Assembly: GCF_900109465.1 (NCBI RefSeq)
Contig: NZ_FOAZ01000002.1
Coordinates: 496,001-560,000 of the forward strand
DNA from: Streptacidiphilus jiangxiensis
GTDB taxonomy: Bacteria; Actinomycetota; Actinomycetes; Streptomycetales; Streptomycetaceae
DNA length: 64,000 nt
Direction of reading: 5' to 3'
The first letter of the stretch is position 1. The number at the start of each line of letters is the position of its first letter. A model generated the notes under the pieces. The model was given only the letters and a program-made list of their open reading frames with translations. It did no database searches and was not told where the DNA came from. Of the stretch, positions 9,185 through 17,364 are shown piece after piece. The translations under genes and the position numbers were made by a program.

Positions 9185-10114
9185 TCACGGTTGGTCGAGT
9201 CGGACGTCCAGGGCGTCGTGGACGGCGTCGCCGACCAGGTTGAACGCCACGACGGTGACGATCAGCAGCCCCGCGGCCGGATAGACCTGCCACCAGTAGC
9301 CGTCGTAGAGGGAGTTGAGGCCGGCGGAGAGCATGGTGCCCCAGTCGGCGTGCGGCGGCGGGAGGCCGAGCCCGAGGAAGCTCAACGCGGAGAGGGTGAG
9401 GATCGAGTCGGCCACGGTGAACGTGCCGCTGACGATGACCACGCCCGCGGCGTTCGGCACCAGGTGGCGCAGCACGATGCGCCGTCCGGTGCCACCCATC
9501 ATCCGCGCCGCCTGCACGAACTCCCGGGTGCGCAGCGTGAGCACCTCGCCCCGCACCAGGCGGGCCGCCCCGAGCCAGGAGAGCAGCGACAGCAGCAGGA
9601 TGATCCCCCAGAGCGTGGGGGTGAACATGCTGACCATCATCAGCAGCAGGACGATGGTGGGCACGGCCAGGAAGACGTCGATGACGCGCATCATCAACGC
9701 GTCGACGAAGCCGCCGAGATAACCGGCGACGGCACCGTAGAGGGTGCCGATGACGGTCGTGGTGACGGCCACGGCCAGGCCGAGTTCGAGCGAGGAGCGT
9801 CCACCGGTCATCAGCCGCCCGAGCACGTCGTAGCCCGAGGCGTCGGTGCCGAGCGGATTCGCGGCGCCCGGCGGCAGGTCGGCCAGGTCCAGTCGGACGG
9901 TGACCTGGTCGGTCCGGTAGAGCAGTGGTCCGAGGAAGCAGAACGCGGCGACCACCGCGATCAGGACCAGCCCGACCAGGGCCCGCCGATTGTGCAGGAA
10001 GGCGGGCATGGAGAAGCGACGCCGCCCCGGGGCGGCAAGCTCGGGCGCGGGCGTTGCCGGGGAGTCGGACGGCGAGTCGGGCGGGGAGTCGAGTGGCGAA
10101 TCAAGCGTCGACAT
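9185..10114 (-). CDS. peptide ABC transporter permease (DppC type)
   Basis: This 309-residue inner-membrane permease has a cytoplasmic Ser/Asp/Pro repeat leader (residues about 5-25), a first membrane span around residues 45-65, and a BPD-transp-1 domain with the EAA-loop region ([21 protein letters not shown]) that contacts the ATPase. ATG at 10112-10114 was chosen over longer frames because it overlaps the end of the upstream permease by 14 bases and starts a family-like leader. It forms the channel with the DppB-type partner. Confidence 0.93.
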   Translation of the reverse strand: MSTLDSPLDSPPDSPSDSPATPAPELAAPGRRRFSMPAFLHNRRALVGLVLIAVVAAFCFLGPLLYRTDQVTVRLDLADLPPGAANPLGTDASGYDVLGRLMTGGRSSLELGLAVAVTTTVIGTLYGAVAGYLGGFVDALMMRVIDVFLAVPTIVLLLMMVSMFTPTLWGIILLLSLLSWLGAARLVRGEVLTLRTREFVQAARMMGGTGRRIVLRHLVPNAAGVVIVSGTFTVADSILTLSALSFLGLGLPPPHADWGTMLSAGLNSLYDGYWWQVYPAAGLLIVTVVAFNLVGDAVHDALDVRLDQP

Positions 10115-11054
10115 AGCGGATCCGGGGGTCGAGGAGGCTGTAGGCGATGTCGGCGAACAGGCTGCCCAGGACGGTCGCCACACCGACCACCAGCGTCGAC
10201 CCGAGCATGATCGGGTAGTCCTTGCTGGTGGCGGCCTGGTAGAAGAGCAGCCCCATGCCCGGGTAGTTGAACACGGACTCGGCGATGACGGCGCCGGCCA
10301 CGATGCTCGGCGCGGACAGCCCGAGGATGGTGATGACGGGCAGCATCGAGTTGCGCAGCACGTGCCGGCGCAGGACCAGCCGCTCCGGCAGGCCCTTGGA
10401 CCGGGCGACCTGGACGTAGTCCTGGGCCAGCGTGGTGAGGGCGGAGGCACGCATGTAGCGGCTGAAGCCCGCCAGGCTGACCAGGGTCAGCGTGACCACG
10501 GGCAGCACCAGCCCCTGCGGGTCGGCGAGGATGCCGCCGACGGACTCCGCCTGCGGGGCCTCCGAGGGCAGCAGGTGGAACTGCACCGAGAAGACCGCGA
10601 TCAGGACCAGCGCGAAGAAGAAGTCCGGCATCGAGTACAGCACGAAGGAGACGACGGTGAAGACGTGGTCGGCGATCCGGCCGCGGCGCACCGCCTGGTA
10701 GATCCCCATCGGCAGCGCGATCGCGAGCGCGAGCAGGGTGGAGAGCCCGAGCAGCAGTCCGTCGCGCGGCAGTCGCTGCGCGATCAGCGTGGAGACGGGC
10801 TGCTGCATGGAGTAGGAGGTGCCGAAGTTCCCCCGGGCCGCCTGCTCCACGAAGGTCAGGAACTGCGTGGAGAGCGGCTTGTCCAGGCCGTAGGCGGCGT
10901 TGAACATGGCGATCCGCTCGGCGGTGGCCCGGGTCCCGAGGGTGGCCCGGGCGGCGCTGCCCGGCACCATGTGGATCATGAAGAAGGTCAGCACCATGAC
11001 GCCGAGCACCACCACGACGGCCTGACCGATCCGGCGGACGAGATACGCGGTCAC
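10101..11054 (-). CDS. peptide ABC transporter permease (DppB type)
   Basis: This 317-residue permease begins with the canonical YLVRRIGQAVVVVLGV first span and shows the DppB/OppB fingerprint with the VPGSAA segment, the periplasmic loop and the EAA motif (QDYVQVARSKGL). About six membrane spans are visible. It lies 40 bases downstream of the binding-protein gene and overlaps the next permease, consistent with one transcript. Confidence 0.95.
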   Translation of the reverse strand: MTAYLVRRIGQAVVVVLGVMVLTFFMIHMVPGSAARATLGTRATAERIAMFNAAYGLDKPLSTQFLTFVEQAARGNFGTSYSMQQPVSTLIAQRLPRDGLLLGLSTLLALAIALPMGIYQAVRRGRIADHVFTVVSFVLYSMPDFFFALVLIAVFSVQFHLLPSEAPQAESVGGILADPQGLVLPVVTLTLVSLAGFSRYMRASALTTLAQDYVQVARSKGLPERLVLRRHVLRNSMLPVITILGLSAPSIVAGAVIAESVFNYPGMGLLFYQAATSKDYPIMLGSTLVVGVATVLGSLFADIAYSLLDPRIRYVDA

Positions 11055-11094
11055 CGCGCCCCCACCAGGGGGGCGCGGTCCGACGCGGGTGACG

Positions 11095-12945
11095 TCACGA
11101 GGTGTACGCCCAGTCCTCGTAGTCCTGACCGGCGGAGAAGGGGTTGAGCGGGACGACGCCCTGCAGCTTGGTCCGGTAGACCAGCAGGCCGTTGCGCAAC
11201 GGGAGCCACAGCCACGGCAGTTGCTGGGCCGCGTAGTCCTCGTACTGGGTGAACGCCTGCTGCGAGGAGCCGTACTCGGTGGCCTTGATCAGCTGGTCCA
11301 TCGTCGGGTCGGAGTAGCCACCCGCGTTGTTGGCGCCGTTGGTGTCGAAGAAGCCGGTGCCGTTGGGGTAGAGCGAGTACGGCTGGTAGCCGAACTCCGA
11401 CAGCTGCCAGCCGCAGGTGGACGCGGGGTGCGACGCCGCCGTGCAGGTGCCGATCTGGCTGATCAGGGTGTTGAACGGCTCCGACTTGAGGTTCAGGGTG
11501 ATGCCGGCCTGCGCCTCGGAGGACTTGATGGCGGCGTTCTGCACGTCCGTGGTGGCCCGGCCCGACGAGTAGAGCAGCTCGAAGGTGAGCGCCTGGCCGG
11601 CCGTGATGCCGGCGCCGCACTGGGTGGGCCCGGAGCCGGGGTTGCTGCAGGTCGTCACTCCGTTGGGCACGACCTTCCAGCCGTGCGCCTGGAGCAGGGC
11701 GACGGCCTTGCCCGGGTTGTACGGGTACGGGCCGCCGGACTTCTCCAGCGGCGAGGCCCACGCCGCGGCCGCCTTGACCGGCACGGGACCGTTGCCGGGG
11801 TCCGCGTAGCCGTTGTAGACCTTGGCGACGATCTGGTTCCGGTCGATCAGGTACTCCATCGCCTGCCGGACGTACAACTGCTGCAGCAGCGGGCCGACCT
11901 GGGCGTTGTACAGGTTCGGCTGGATCTCGGCGACGCCGGGGATGGGAACGCTGGCGATCGAGTAGCCGCTCGACTCCAGCGCCTGGGCCTGCTTGATGTC
12001 GTTCTGCGGCAGCGAGGCGACATCGAGCGAGCTGCCCGAGCGCAGCGCGTTGATCTCGGGGGTGTCCGAGGTGAAGGGCGAGAAGACGACCTTGTCGAGC
12101 ATCGGCTTGGTGGTGCCCGAGTAGCTCTTGTTCGGGATGTACCTGTAGTAGCCGTTGCTCCGGAACTCCGAGAGCTTCCAGGGCCCGTCGACGACCTGCC
12201 AGAGCGGGTTGGTGGCGAACTCGGCTATCTTCGCCCCCTCCTGCTGCAGGTAGGCGTAGACGGCCTTGGCGCCCGCGGTCGTGGTGTCGTTGTCGCCGAC
12301 GGCCCCGCTCGCGGAGGTCTTGTCCCAGGCGTGCTGGGGCAGCAGCGGAATGGTGCTGAGGACGTCGTCGGTGTAGAAGTCCGGGTTGTAGGCCTGAGTG
12401 AGGTCGAGGACCACGGTGTGGGCGTCCGGGGTGGTGACGTTCGCGACGTCCTCGGGGAAGAGCCCGACGAGGTGGGCGTTCCAGTTCGACGCGTTCGCCT
12501 TCAGCAGGTTGTAGACGAAGGTGAAGTCCCGACTGGTGACCGGCTGCCCGTCGGACCAGTTCCAGTTCTTCAGCGTGATGGTGATCCGCTTGTCGCCGTT
12601 GCTGTAGTCCAGCGAACTGAACAGGCTCTTCTGCTTGTTGACGACGGATGCGCCGCCGTCGCCCGCGTAGACGAGGGTCGGCCACAGCGGTTGGGTGAGG
12701 TTGGCGTTCCAGCCGTTCTGGTTGGTCGCCGGAGGGAGCGGGAAGACGAAGTCGGGCGTCGCGGCCAACTCCGCGATGGTGACCGTCCCGCCCTGCTTCA
12801 CCGGCCCCTTGGCCGCAGTGGCGCTCTCGCCGTTGTTGATGGCCCCGCTGCCGCCGCTGCCCGAGCAGCCGGCGGCTGCGAGCGCCAGGGCGGTCACGGC
12901 CACAGCGGCTCTGAACCGGTGGCCCCTCCGTGTGCGCGTCCCCAT
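11095..12945 (-). CDS. extracellular solute-binding lipoprotein, family 5 (peptide-type)
   Basis: This 616-residue lipoprotein has a twin-Arg/Lys-rich start, a hydrophobic signal and the lipobox LAAAGC (Cys at about residue 27), so it is anchored outside the membrane. The rest is a family-5 binding protein, including KQGGTVTIAELA near the mature N-terminus, an internal NWNWSDGQPVTS segment and a C-terminal lobe with several cysteines. ATG at 12943-12945 is preceded by AAGGGAG at good spacing. It captures peptides (or another small ligand) for the permeases and ATPase downstream. As first gene it should carry the operon promoter in 12946-13173. Confidence 0.95.
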   Translation of the reverse strand: MGTRTRRGHRFRAAVAVTALALAAAGCSGSGGSGAINNGESATAAKGPVKQGGTVTIAELAATPDFVFPLPPATNQNGWNANLTQPLWPTLVYAGDGGASVVNKQKSLFSSLDYSNGDKRITITLKNWNWSDGQPVTSRDFTFVYNLLKANASNWNAHLVGLFPEDVANVTTPDAHTVVLDLTQAYNPDFYTDDVLSTIPLLPQHAWDKTSASGAVGDNDTTTAGAKAVYAYLQQEGAKIAEFATNPLWQVVDGPWKLSEFRSNGYYRYIPNKSYSGTTKPMLDKVVFSPFTSDTPEINALRSGSSLDVASLPQNDIKQAQALESSGYSIASVPIPGVAEIQPNLYNAQVGPLLQQLYVRQAMEYLIDRNQIVAKVYNGYADPGNGPVPVKAAAAWASPLEKSGGPYPYNPGKAVALLQAHGWKVVPNGVTTCSNPGSGPTQCGAGITAGQALTFELLYSSGRATTDVQNAAIKSSEAQAGITLNLKSEPFNTLISQIGTCTAASHPASTCGWQLSEFGYQPYSLYPNGTGFFDTNGANNAGGYSDPTMDQLIKATEYGSSQQAFTQYEDYAAQQLPWLWLPLRNGLLVYRTKLQGVVPLNPFSAGQDYEDWAYTS

Positions 12946-13015
12946 GTCCCCCGCTCCCTTCGTCCGTCGTCCGGCGCGACCGTCGGCCGCGCCAATTCGG
13001 GCATAGCGGCATGCT

Positions 13016-13045
13016 CATGACATACCAGGCCGTGCACATGTCATG
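13016..13045. promoter_or_regulatory. inverted repeat upstream of the peptide importer
   Basis: CATGACAT (13016-13023) and ATGTCATG (13038-13045) form a perfect 8-base inverted repeat with a 14-base gap, centres about two helical turns apart. A second dyad, GTGCA...TGCAC (13032-13048), overlaps the right arm. It lies about 70-100 bases upstream of the binding-protein start, a good place for a repressor or activator site. The regulator is not evident. Confidence 0.4.
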
Positions 13046-13173
13046 CACTGGCGCGACTTCTACCCCACGGGTCTCGCGTTCATGCCGCTGCCACCACACG
13101 CGGTGCGGTCATGATCGCGGACTATTTCTATCCGCGGCCGACGGGCCCTCACAATGCTTGGAATATTGCAGGA

Positions 13174-14028
13174 TTACGAAATGTCGCGGCGGGCGGTCCA
13201 GACGGTGCGCTCGGTGCGGAGAGCGAGATCGGAGCGGCCTCGCAGGGCGTGAGGGGAGTCGGCGTCGAGGAGGCGGTCGAGCGCGGCGAGGTCGGCGGCC
13301 GGGAGGGTGTCGGCAACGGCACCACGTAGGCGCTGGAATCCGGCCAGGGCGTAGCGCCCGATGGAGGCGGAGCGGGCGGAGTCGACCGTGACGGCGAGCG
13401 TGCGCGTGTCCTCGACGGTGAAGCCGGCCGCCGTCAGCATGGGGCCCCAGTCGGCGCCGCGGTGGGGGACGTGCGCGGCATGGCGACGGTCGGCGGCGGC
13501 GTGGCAGCGCTCCTCCAGGCCGGGTGCCTCCTCGGGTGCGTCGACCGGCAGGAAGCGGGGGAAGCCCGCCAACTCGACGACGGCGAAGAGGCCGCCGGGC
13601 GCGAGCAGGTCGCGGACACGGCGCAGGGCGCGGTCCGGGTCGGCCAGGTGGTGCAGCGAGGCGGACGCCCAGACCAGGTCGGGGCCGCCGGCCACCGGGT
13701 CGGCGAGCTCGGGCCAGTCGGCGTCCAGGTCCGCCTCGACGGTGGTGATCCGGTCGGCGACGCCGCGCTCGCGCGCCTTCTCCCGCAGCCGGTGCAGGTG
13801 ACCGGCGGAGGCGTCGACGGCCGTCACCCGCGCGTCCGGGAAGCGGTCCAGGAGAGCAAACGTGCCGGCCCCGGTGCCGCAGCCGAGATCAACCACTCGG
13901 CGCGGTCCGGCGATGGCGACGGGCAGCTCGGAGACGATCGAGGCGAGGTGGTCGGCGAGCACCACGGCGTCCAGATCGAGGATCTCGGCGTGGTCGGATT
14001 CCTGGGGGGAGGTGTGTACGTGGTTCAT
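13174..14028 (-). CDS. class I SAM-dependent methyltransferase
   Basis: This 284-residue protein has the Rossmann methyltransferase motif I VVDLGCGTGAGT (about residues 45-56), an acidic motif II (VTAVDAS), a motif with DLVWASASLHHLADP and the LRDLLAPGGLFAVVEL strand. The substrate cannot be told. I use ATG 14028 (MNHVHTSP); a longer frame reaches 14136 but would run almost into the upstream regulator gene and adds an unlikely Arg/Ala leader. It follows the XRE-cupin regulator gene by 88 bases on the same strand, so the two may be co-transcribed. Confidence 0.85.
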   Translation of the reverse strand: MNHVHTSPQESDHAEILDLDAVVLADHLASIVSELPVAIAGPRRVVDLGCGTGAGTFALLDRFPDARVTAVDASAGHLHRLREKARERGVADRITTVEADLDADWPELADPVAGGPDLVWASASLHHLADPDRALRRVRDLLAPGGLFAVVELAGFPRFLPVDAPEEAPGLEERCHAAADRRHAAHVPHRGADWGPMLTAAGFTVEDTRTLAVTVDSARSASIGRYALAGFQRLRGAVADTLPAADLAALDRLLDADSPHALRGRSDLALRTERTVWTARRDIS

Positions 14029-14116
14029 GCGCCCACCGTGGCATGGGCTTGCGCCAGAGGCACCATCCCTTGCCAGAAACGCAAGACGATGGTCGAGGGC
14101 GCTGCGCTCCGCGCAA

Positions 14117-14692
14117 TCAGGCGCCCGAGCCCTCACCGCCCTGGTGGCCGCGACGCGCGTCGCGGTCGAAGATGCCGAGGATCTCGCACGGGCCGCCCTC
14201 GGCGCCGATGGCGTGCGGAAGCATGGTGGGGAACTCGGCCGCCTGGTTGGTCTCCACGCGGAAACGCCGGTTGCCGAGCAGCAGGACCGCGGTGCCGGAG
14301 AGGACGACGAGCCACTCGCGGCCGGGGTGGGCGCGCATCCGCGCGAGGCTGTCCGGCGGCGGATCGGTCATCCGCTGCCGCACCACGCTGAGCCCCGGAT
14401 CGGCCCTCACGGTCCAGCGCATCAGCTCATGGGCTGCGTCGATCACCGGACTGGAGACGACGTCGTCCGCGGCGGTCTCCACGAGTTGGTCGAGCGTGGT
14501 GTCCAGCGCGCGGGCCAGGGTGACGAGTTGGTCCAGGGCAAGGCGGCGCTGACCGTTCTCGATCCGGCTCAGCGTGGACTGGCTGAGCCGCGACCGGGTG
14601 GCGAGCTCCTCCAGCGACAGGCCCCGGGCCACCCGTAGGGCCCGGATCCGCTGCCGGACCAGGGTGTCCAGCTCGCCTTCGTCGTGCGTCAT
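14117..14692 (-). CDS. XRE-family regulator with C-terminal cupin domain
   Basis: This 191-residue protein has an N-terminal helix-turn-helix (RALRVARGLSLEELATRS then LSQSTLSRIENGQRR) and a C-terminal cupin barrel (GREWLVVLSGTAVLLLGN ... TMLPHAIGAEGG). Proteins of this form are small-molecule-sensing repressors that often control the adjacent gene. ATG 14692 (MTHDEGE) is used; ATG 14701 three codons earlier is equally open. Its target may be the downstream methyltransferase or its own promoter. Confidence 0.87.
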   Translation of the reverse strand: MTHDEGELDTLVRQRIRALRVARGLSLEELATRSRLSQSTLSRIENGQRRLALDQLVTLARALDTTLDQLVETAADDVVSSPVIDAAHELMRWTVRADPGLSVVRQRMTDPPPDSLARMRAHPGREWLVVLSGTAVLLLGNRRFRVETNQAAEFPTMLPHAIGAEGGPCEILGIFDRDARRGHQGGEGSGA

Positions 14693-14739
14693 GGCGCCCA
14701 TTCTTCCCCGGCGGCAGCGTTCCCGCCGGGGCCGGTCGC

Positions 14740-16368
14740 TCAGCCACCGCTGTCGGCGGAGCCTGCGAGCGCCTCGGGGCGGTCGGTGTCGCCGTGCCAG
14801 GTGGGCCAGCCCAGCAGGCGGGGGCGTTCGGTGACCCAGGCGCGGGTGTCGGCGCCGATCTCGGCGTCGATGAGGCTCTCCAGACGGGCGCGGTAGCGCT
14901 CGACCAGCTCGCGTGCGTCGGGGTCGGCGGCCAGGTTCCGCACCTCGCCCGGGTCCTGCTCGCGGTCGTAGAGGACGACGTCGTTGTCGGCGAGCAGGGC
15001 CTCGGTGCTCGCCGGGCGGTTGGGCCGCAGCGGGGAGAAGTAGCGGCCGAAGGTGTAGCGCTCGTCGGAGTACCCGCGCAGGAAGCCGCGCTTGTCCCAG
15101 TCGGGTCGCAGGTCGCCCGAGGCGATCCGCTCGGGCGCCTCGGGGTCGGCGAACTCGAACCAGAACGAGGCGTCCAGGGTCGTGATGGACTCCACGGCGG
15201 TCAGCACCCCCTCGCGCACGGAGCCGCCGTGCAGCACCGGCATCAGCGAGTGGCCCTTGAGCCCGGGGTGCCGCTCGGCCGTCTCGGCCGCGTCCACGCC
15301 GGCGACCTCCAGCAGCGTCGGCGCGAGGTCCACCGCGGACGCCAGCGCACCGGTGCGTCCACCGCCGCGGAGGTCCGGGTGGGCGAGCACGAACGGCACG
15401 TGGAAGTTCTCGTCGTAGACGAGGTTGCCCTTCTGGCGCAGCCCGTGGGAACCGGCCATCTCGCCGTGGTCGGAGGTGAGGACGACCACGGTGCGGTCCG
15501 CCTGGCCCGAGGCCTCCAACGCGTCGAGGACGAACTCGACGCTCCGGTCCACGTCGCGGATCGCGTTCAGGTAGAAGTTCAGGCCGTCGTACCAGTGCTG
15601 GTCGTCCGCGACCGGGCCGAACACGGTGTCGAGCATCCGCGCGTACTCCGTGACGGCCGGAGCGGCGCCCGAGAGGTCGTCGTGCAGGCTCGCCGGCAGG
15701 TCGAAGTCCCAGCGGCGCTGGTAGACGGGAATGTTCGCCGCCGCGCGGGCCACCACCGCGTGGGCGAGCCCGAACGGAAGCTGCACCTGGGACCGGCCGC
15801 CGTAGTCGAAGCTCATGATGTCGTGCGGGTTCACGAAGTTGACAGCCATGAACCACGGCTGGTCCTCGGAGACGACCGGCGCACGGTTGCGCAGCCAGCC
15901 GACCGCCTGCCCGGCGATCACCGGGTCGATCTTCAGCCCGGCCCAGGCGCCGCCGTCGATGTCGCCCCAGTCGTTGAACTCGCTGAACCCGTAGGGCTCC
16001 AGGGCGTCCGTCGTCGGGCCGGGGTGCTCCGGCGTGATGTACGCGTTCGAGAGGTGCCACTTGCCCTGGTACGTGGTGTAGTAGCCGGCCGAGCGCAGCA
16101 TCGTCCCGAGGGTGCCCAACTGCGGGTCGAGCGGGCGGATGTACGGCATGTTGTCGTTGTCGTAGATCTCGGTGAGCGGCAGGTGCTGCCCGGTGTAGAT
16201 CACCGAACGGGCGGAGCTGCACATCGCCGACGCGGCGTAGTAGCGCTCGAAGGTGGTGCCTCGGGTGGCGATCCGTTCCCGCGCGGGCAGGGAGTAGCCC
16301 TCCGGTCGGGGGAGCGAGACGCGCTCCTCGTCGGTGACGATCAGGAGGATGTTGGGGCGACCGCTCAT
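14740..16368 (-). CDS. sulfatase (type I, formylglycine-type)
   Basis: This 542-residue protein has the arylsulfatase architecture: N-terminal PNILLIVTDEE with the metal Asp, the modification motif at residues 50-54 reading CSSAR, YQGKWHLS with the active-site Lys/His, and the second metal site VVLTSDHGEMAGSHG. The usual motif is CxPxR; here the proline is replaced by serine, but Cys and Arg are kept. ATG 16368 (MSGRPNILLIV) is chosen because an AGGGCAGG-like site precedes it and longer versions add unrelated sequence. No signal peptide is present, so it is probably cytoplasmic. It is divergent from the methyltransferase at 16451. Confidence 0.9.
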   Translation of the reverse strand: MSGRPNILLIVTDEERVSLPRPEGYSLPARERIATRGTTFERYYAASAMCSSARSVIYTGQHLPLTEIYDNDNMPYIRPLDPQLGTLGTMLRSAGYYTTYQGKWHLSNAYITPEHPGPTTDALEPYGFSEFNDWGDIDGGAWAGLKIDPVIAGQAVGWLRNRAPVVSEDQPWFMAVNFVNPHDIMSFDYGGRSQVQLPFGLAHAVVARAAANIPVYQRRWDFDLPASLHDDLSGAAPAVTEYARMLDTVFGPVADDQHWYDGLNFYLNAIRDVDRSVEFVLDALEASGQADRTVVVLTSDHGEMAGSHGLRQKGNLVYDENFHVPFVLAHPDLRGGGRTGALASAVDLAPTLLEVAGVDAAETAERHPGLKGHSLMPVLHGGSVREGVLTAVESITTLDASFWFEFADPEAPERIASGDLRPDWDKRGFLRGYSDERYTFGRYFSPLRPNRPASTEALLADNDVVLYDREQDPGEVRNLAADPDARELVERYRARLESLIDAEIGADTRAWVTERPRLLGWPTWHGDTDRPEALAGSADSGG

Positions 16369-16450
16369 GACCTGCCCTTCGCTGGTGGTTCCCAGCCTTG
16401 TGGATCTCAGCAAAGCCCGCCGGGCGGGCGGCTGCGACAGGTGCTCCTCC

Positions 16451-17269
16451 ATGTGGGGCACTACTCTCGACCGAGTGGGCGACGACACCTGGGCAAGCCT
16501 GGCCGACCTGTTCGCCGACGAGGCCTACGCCTCGGTCAAGGGGCAGATCCGCACCTACGTCATGCACCAGCAACTGCTGGAGCACCTCCCGCCGCCGCCG
16601 GCGGCCCTCCTCGACGTGGGCGGCGGGGCCGGCCACCAGTCGTTCCCGCTCGCTCTGGCGGGCTACCGGGTGACGCTGCTCGACTCCTCCGCCGCGATGC
16701 TCGACAAGGCGCGCCTCCGCCTCGGCCGGCTCCCCGAGGAGGCACGGCAGCGGGTCACCCTGCTGGAGGCCGACGGCGAGCACGCCGCCGAGGCGGTGGC
16801 GGGGCGCCGCTACGACGCCGTGCTCTGTCACGGCGTGCTGGGTTACCTGGCGGATCCGGCGCCGCTGGTCGAGCAGCTGTGCCGCTGCGCCGCGCCCGGT
16901 GGACTCGTCTCGGTCATGTCCGGCAACGCGCACGCCTCGGCCGTCCGCCCCGCGCTCGAGCGGCGTTGGGAGGACGCGCTGGCCTCGTTCGACGCGCGCC
17001 ACGAGATCGGTGTGCTGGGCGTGCCGACGCGCGGCGACACCGTGGAGGAGCTGGGCGCGCTGCTGCGGGCGGGCGGCGTGGAGCCGGTCCGGTGGTACGG
17101 GGTGTGGCTGTTCGCCGACTGGTTGGAGTTCGGCGGGACGGCTCTGGACCCGACCGACGCCGCGCAGGTGGAGGCGATGGCCCGGGTGGAGCTGGAGGCG
17201 GCCCGCCGCGATCCCTACCGGCAGCTCAGCCGCGCCTTCCACCTGCTGGGACGCCGCCGCGCGGACTGA
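16451..17269 (+). CDS. class I SAM-dependent methyltransferase
   Basis: About 272 residues with motif I LLDVGGGAGHQS, motif II VTLLDSSAAMLDKA, an acidic post-II strand (VTLLEADGEHA) and a DAVLCHGVLGYLADP motif IV. The C-terminal part (YGVWLFADWLEF, RDPYRQLSRAFHLLGRR) resembles the CmoA/UbiG-like actinobacterial methyltransferases. The start is uncertain: ATG 16451 and GTG 16475 are both in frame and neither has a strong ribosome site. It is divergent from the sulfatase gene, 82 bases away. Confidence 0.85.
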   Translation: MWGTTLDRVGDDTWASLADLFADEAYASVKGQIRTYVMHQQLLEHLPPPPAALLDVGGGAGHQSFPLALAGYRVTLLDSSAAMLDKARLRLGRLPEEARQRVTLLEADGEHAAEAVAGRRYDAVLCHGVLGYLADPAPLVEQLCRCAAPGGLVSVMSGNAHASAVRPALERRWEDALASFDARHEIGVLGVPTRGDTVEELGALLRAGGVEPVRWYGVWLFADWLEFGGTALDPTDAAQVEAMARVELEAARRDPYRQLSRAFHLLGRRRAD

Positions 17270-17364
17270 CCGGGGCCAAAGTCCCACGGCGCGGTGACCG
17301 AGGCCGGGTCGTCGGTCGGCCGGAAGCGTCGTGGAATGGAGGCAGGCGCCGCGAGGAGGATGTG

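Noticed and set aside
7115-10210. A 1031-codon open frame opposite the ABC transporter genes
   Set aside because: Its product is Gly/Ala/Asp/Val-rich with no domain, and the opposite strand has complete transporter genes. It is an antisense shadow of GC-rich codons.
13174-14136. The longer methyltransferase start at 14136
   Set aside because: It would overlap the end of the upstream regulator gene and adds an Arg/Ala/Cys leader unlike the family. ATG 14028 begins normal family sequence.
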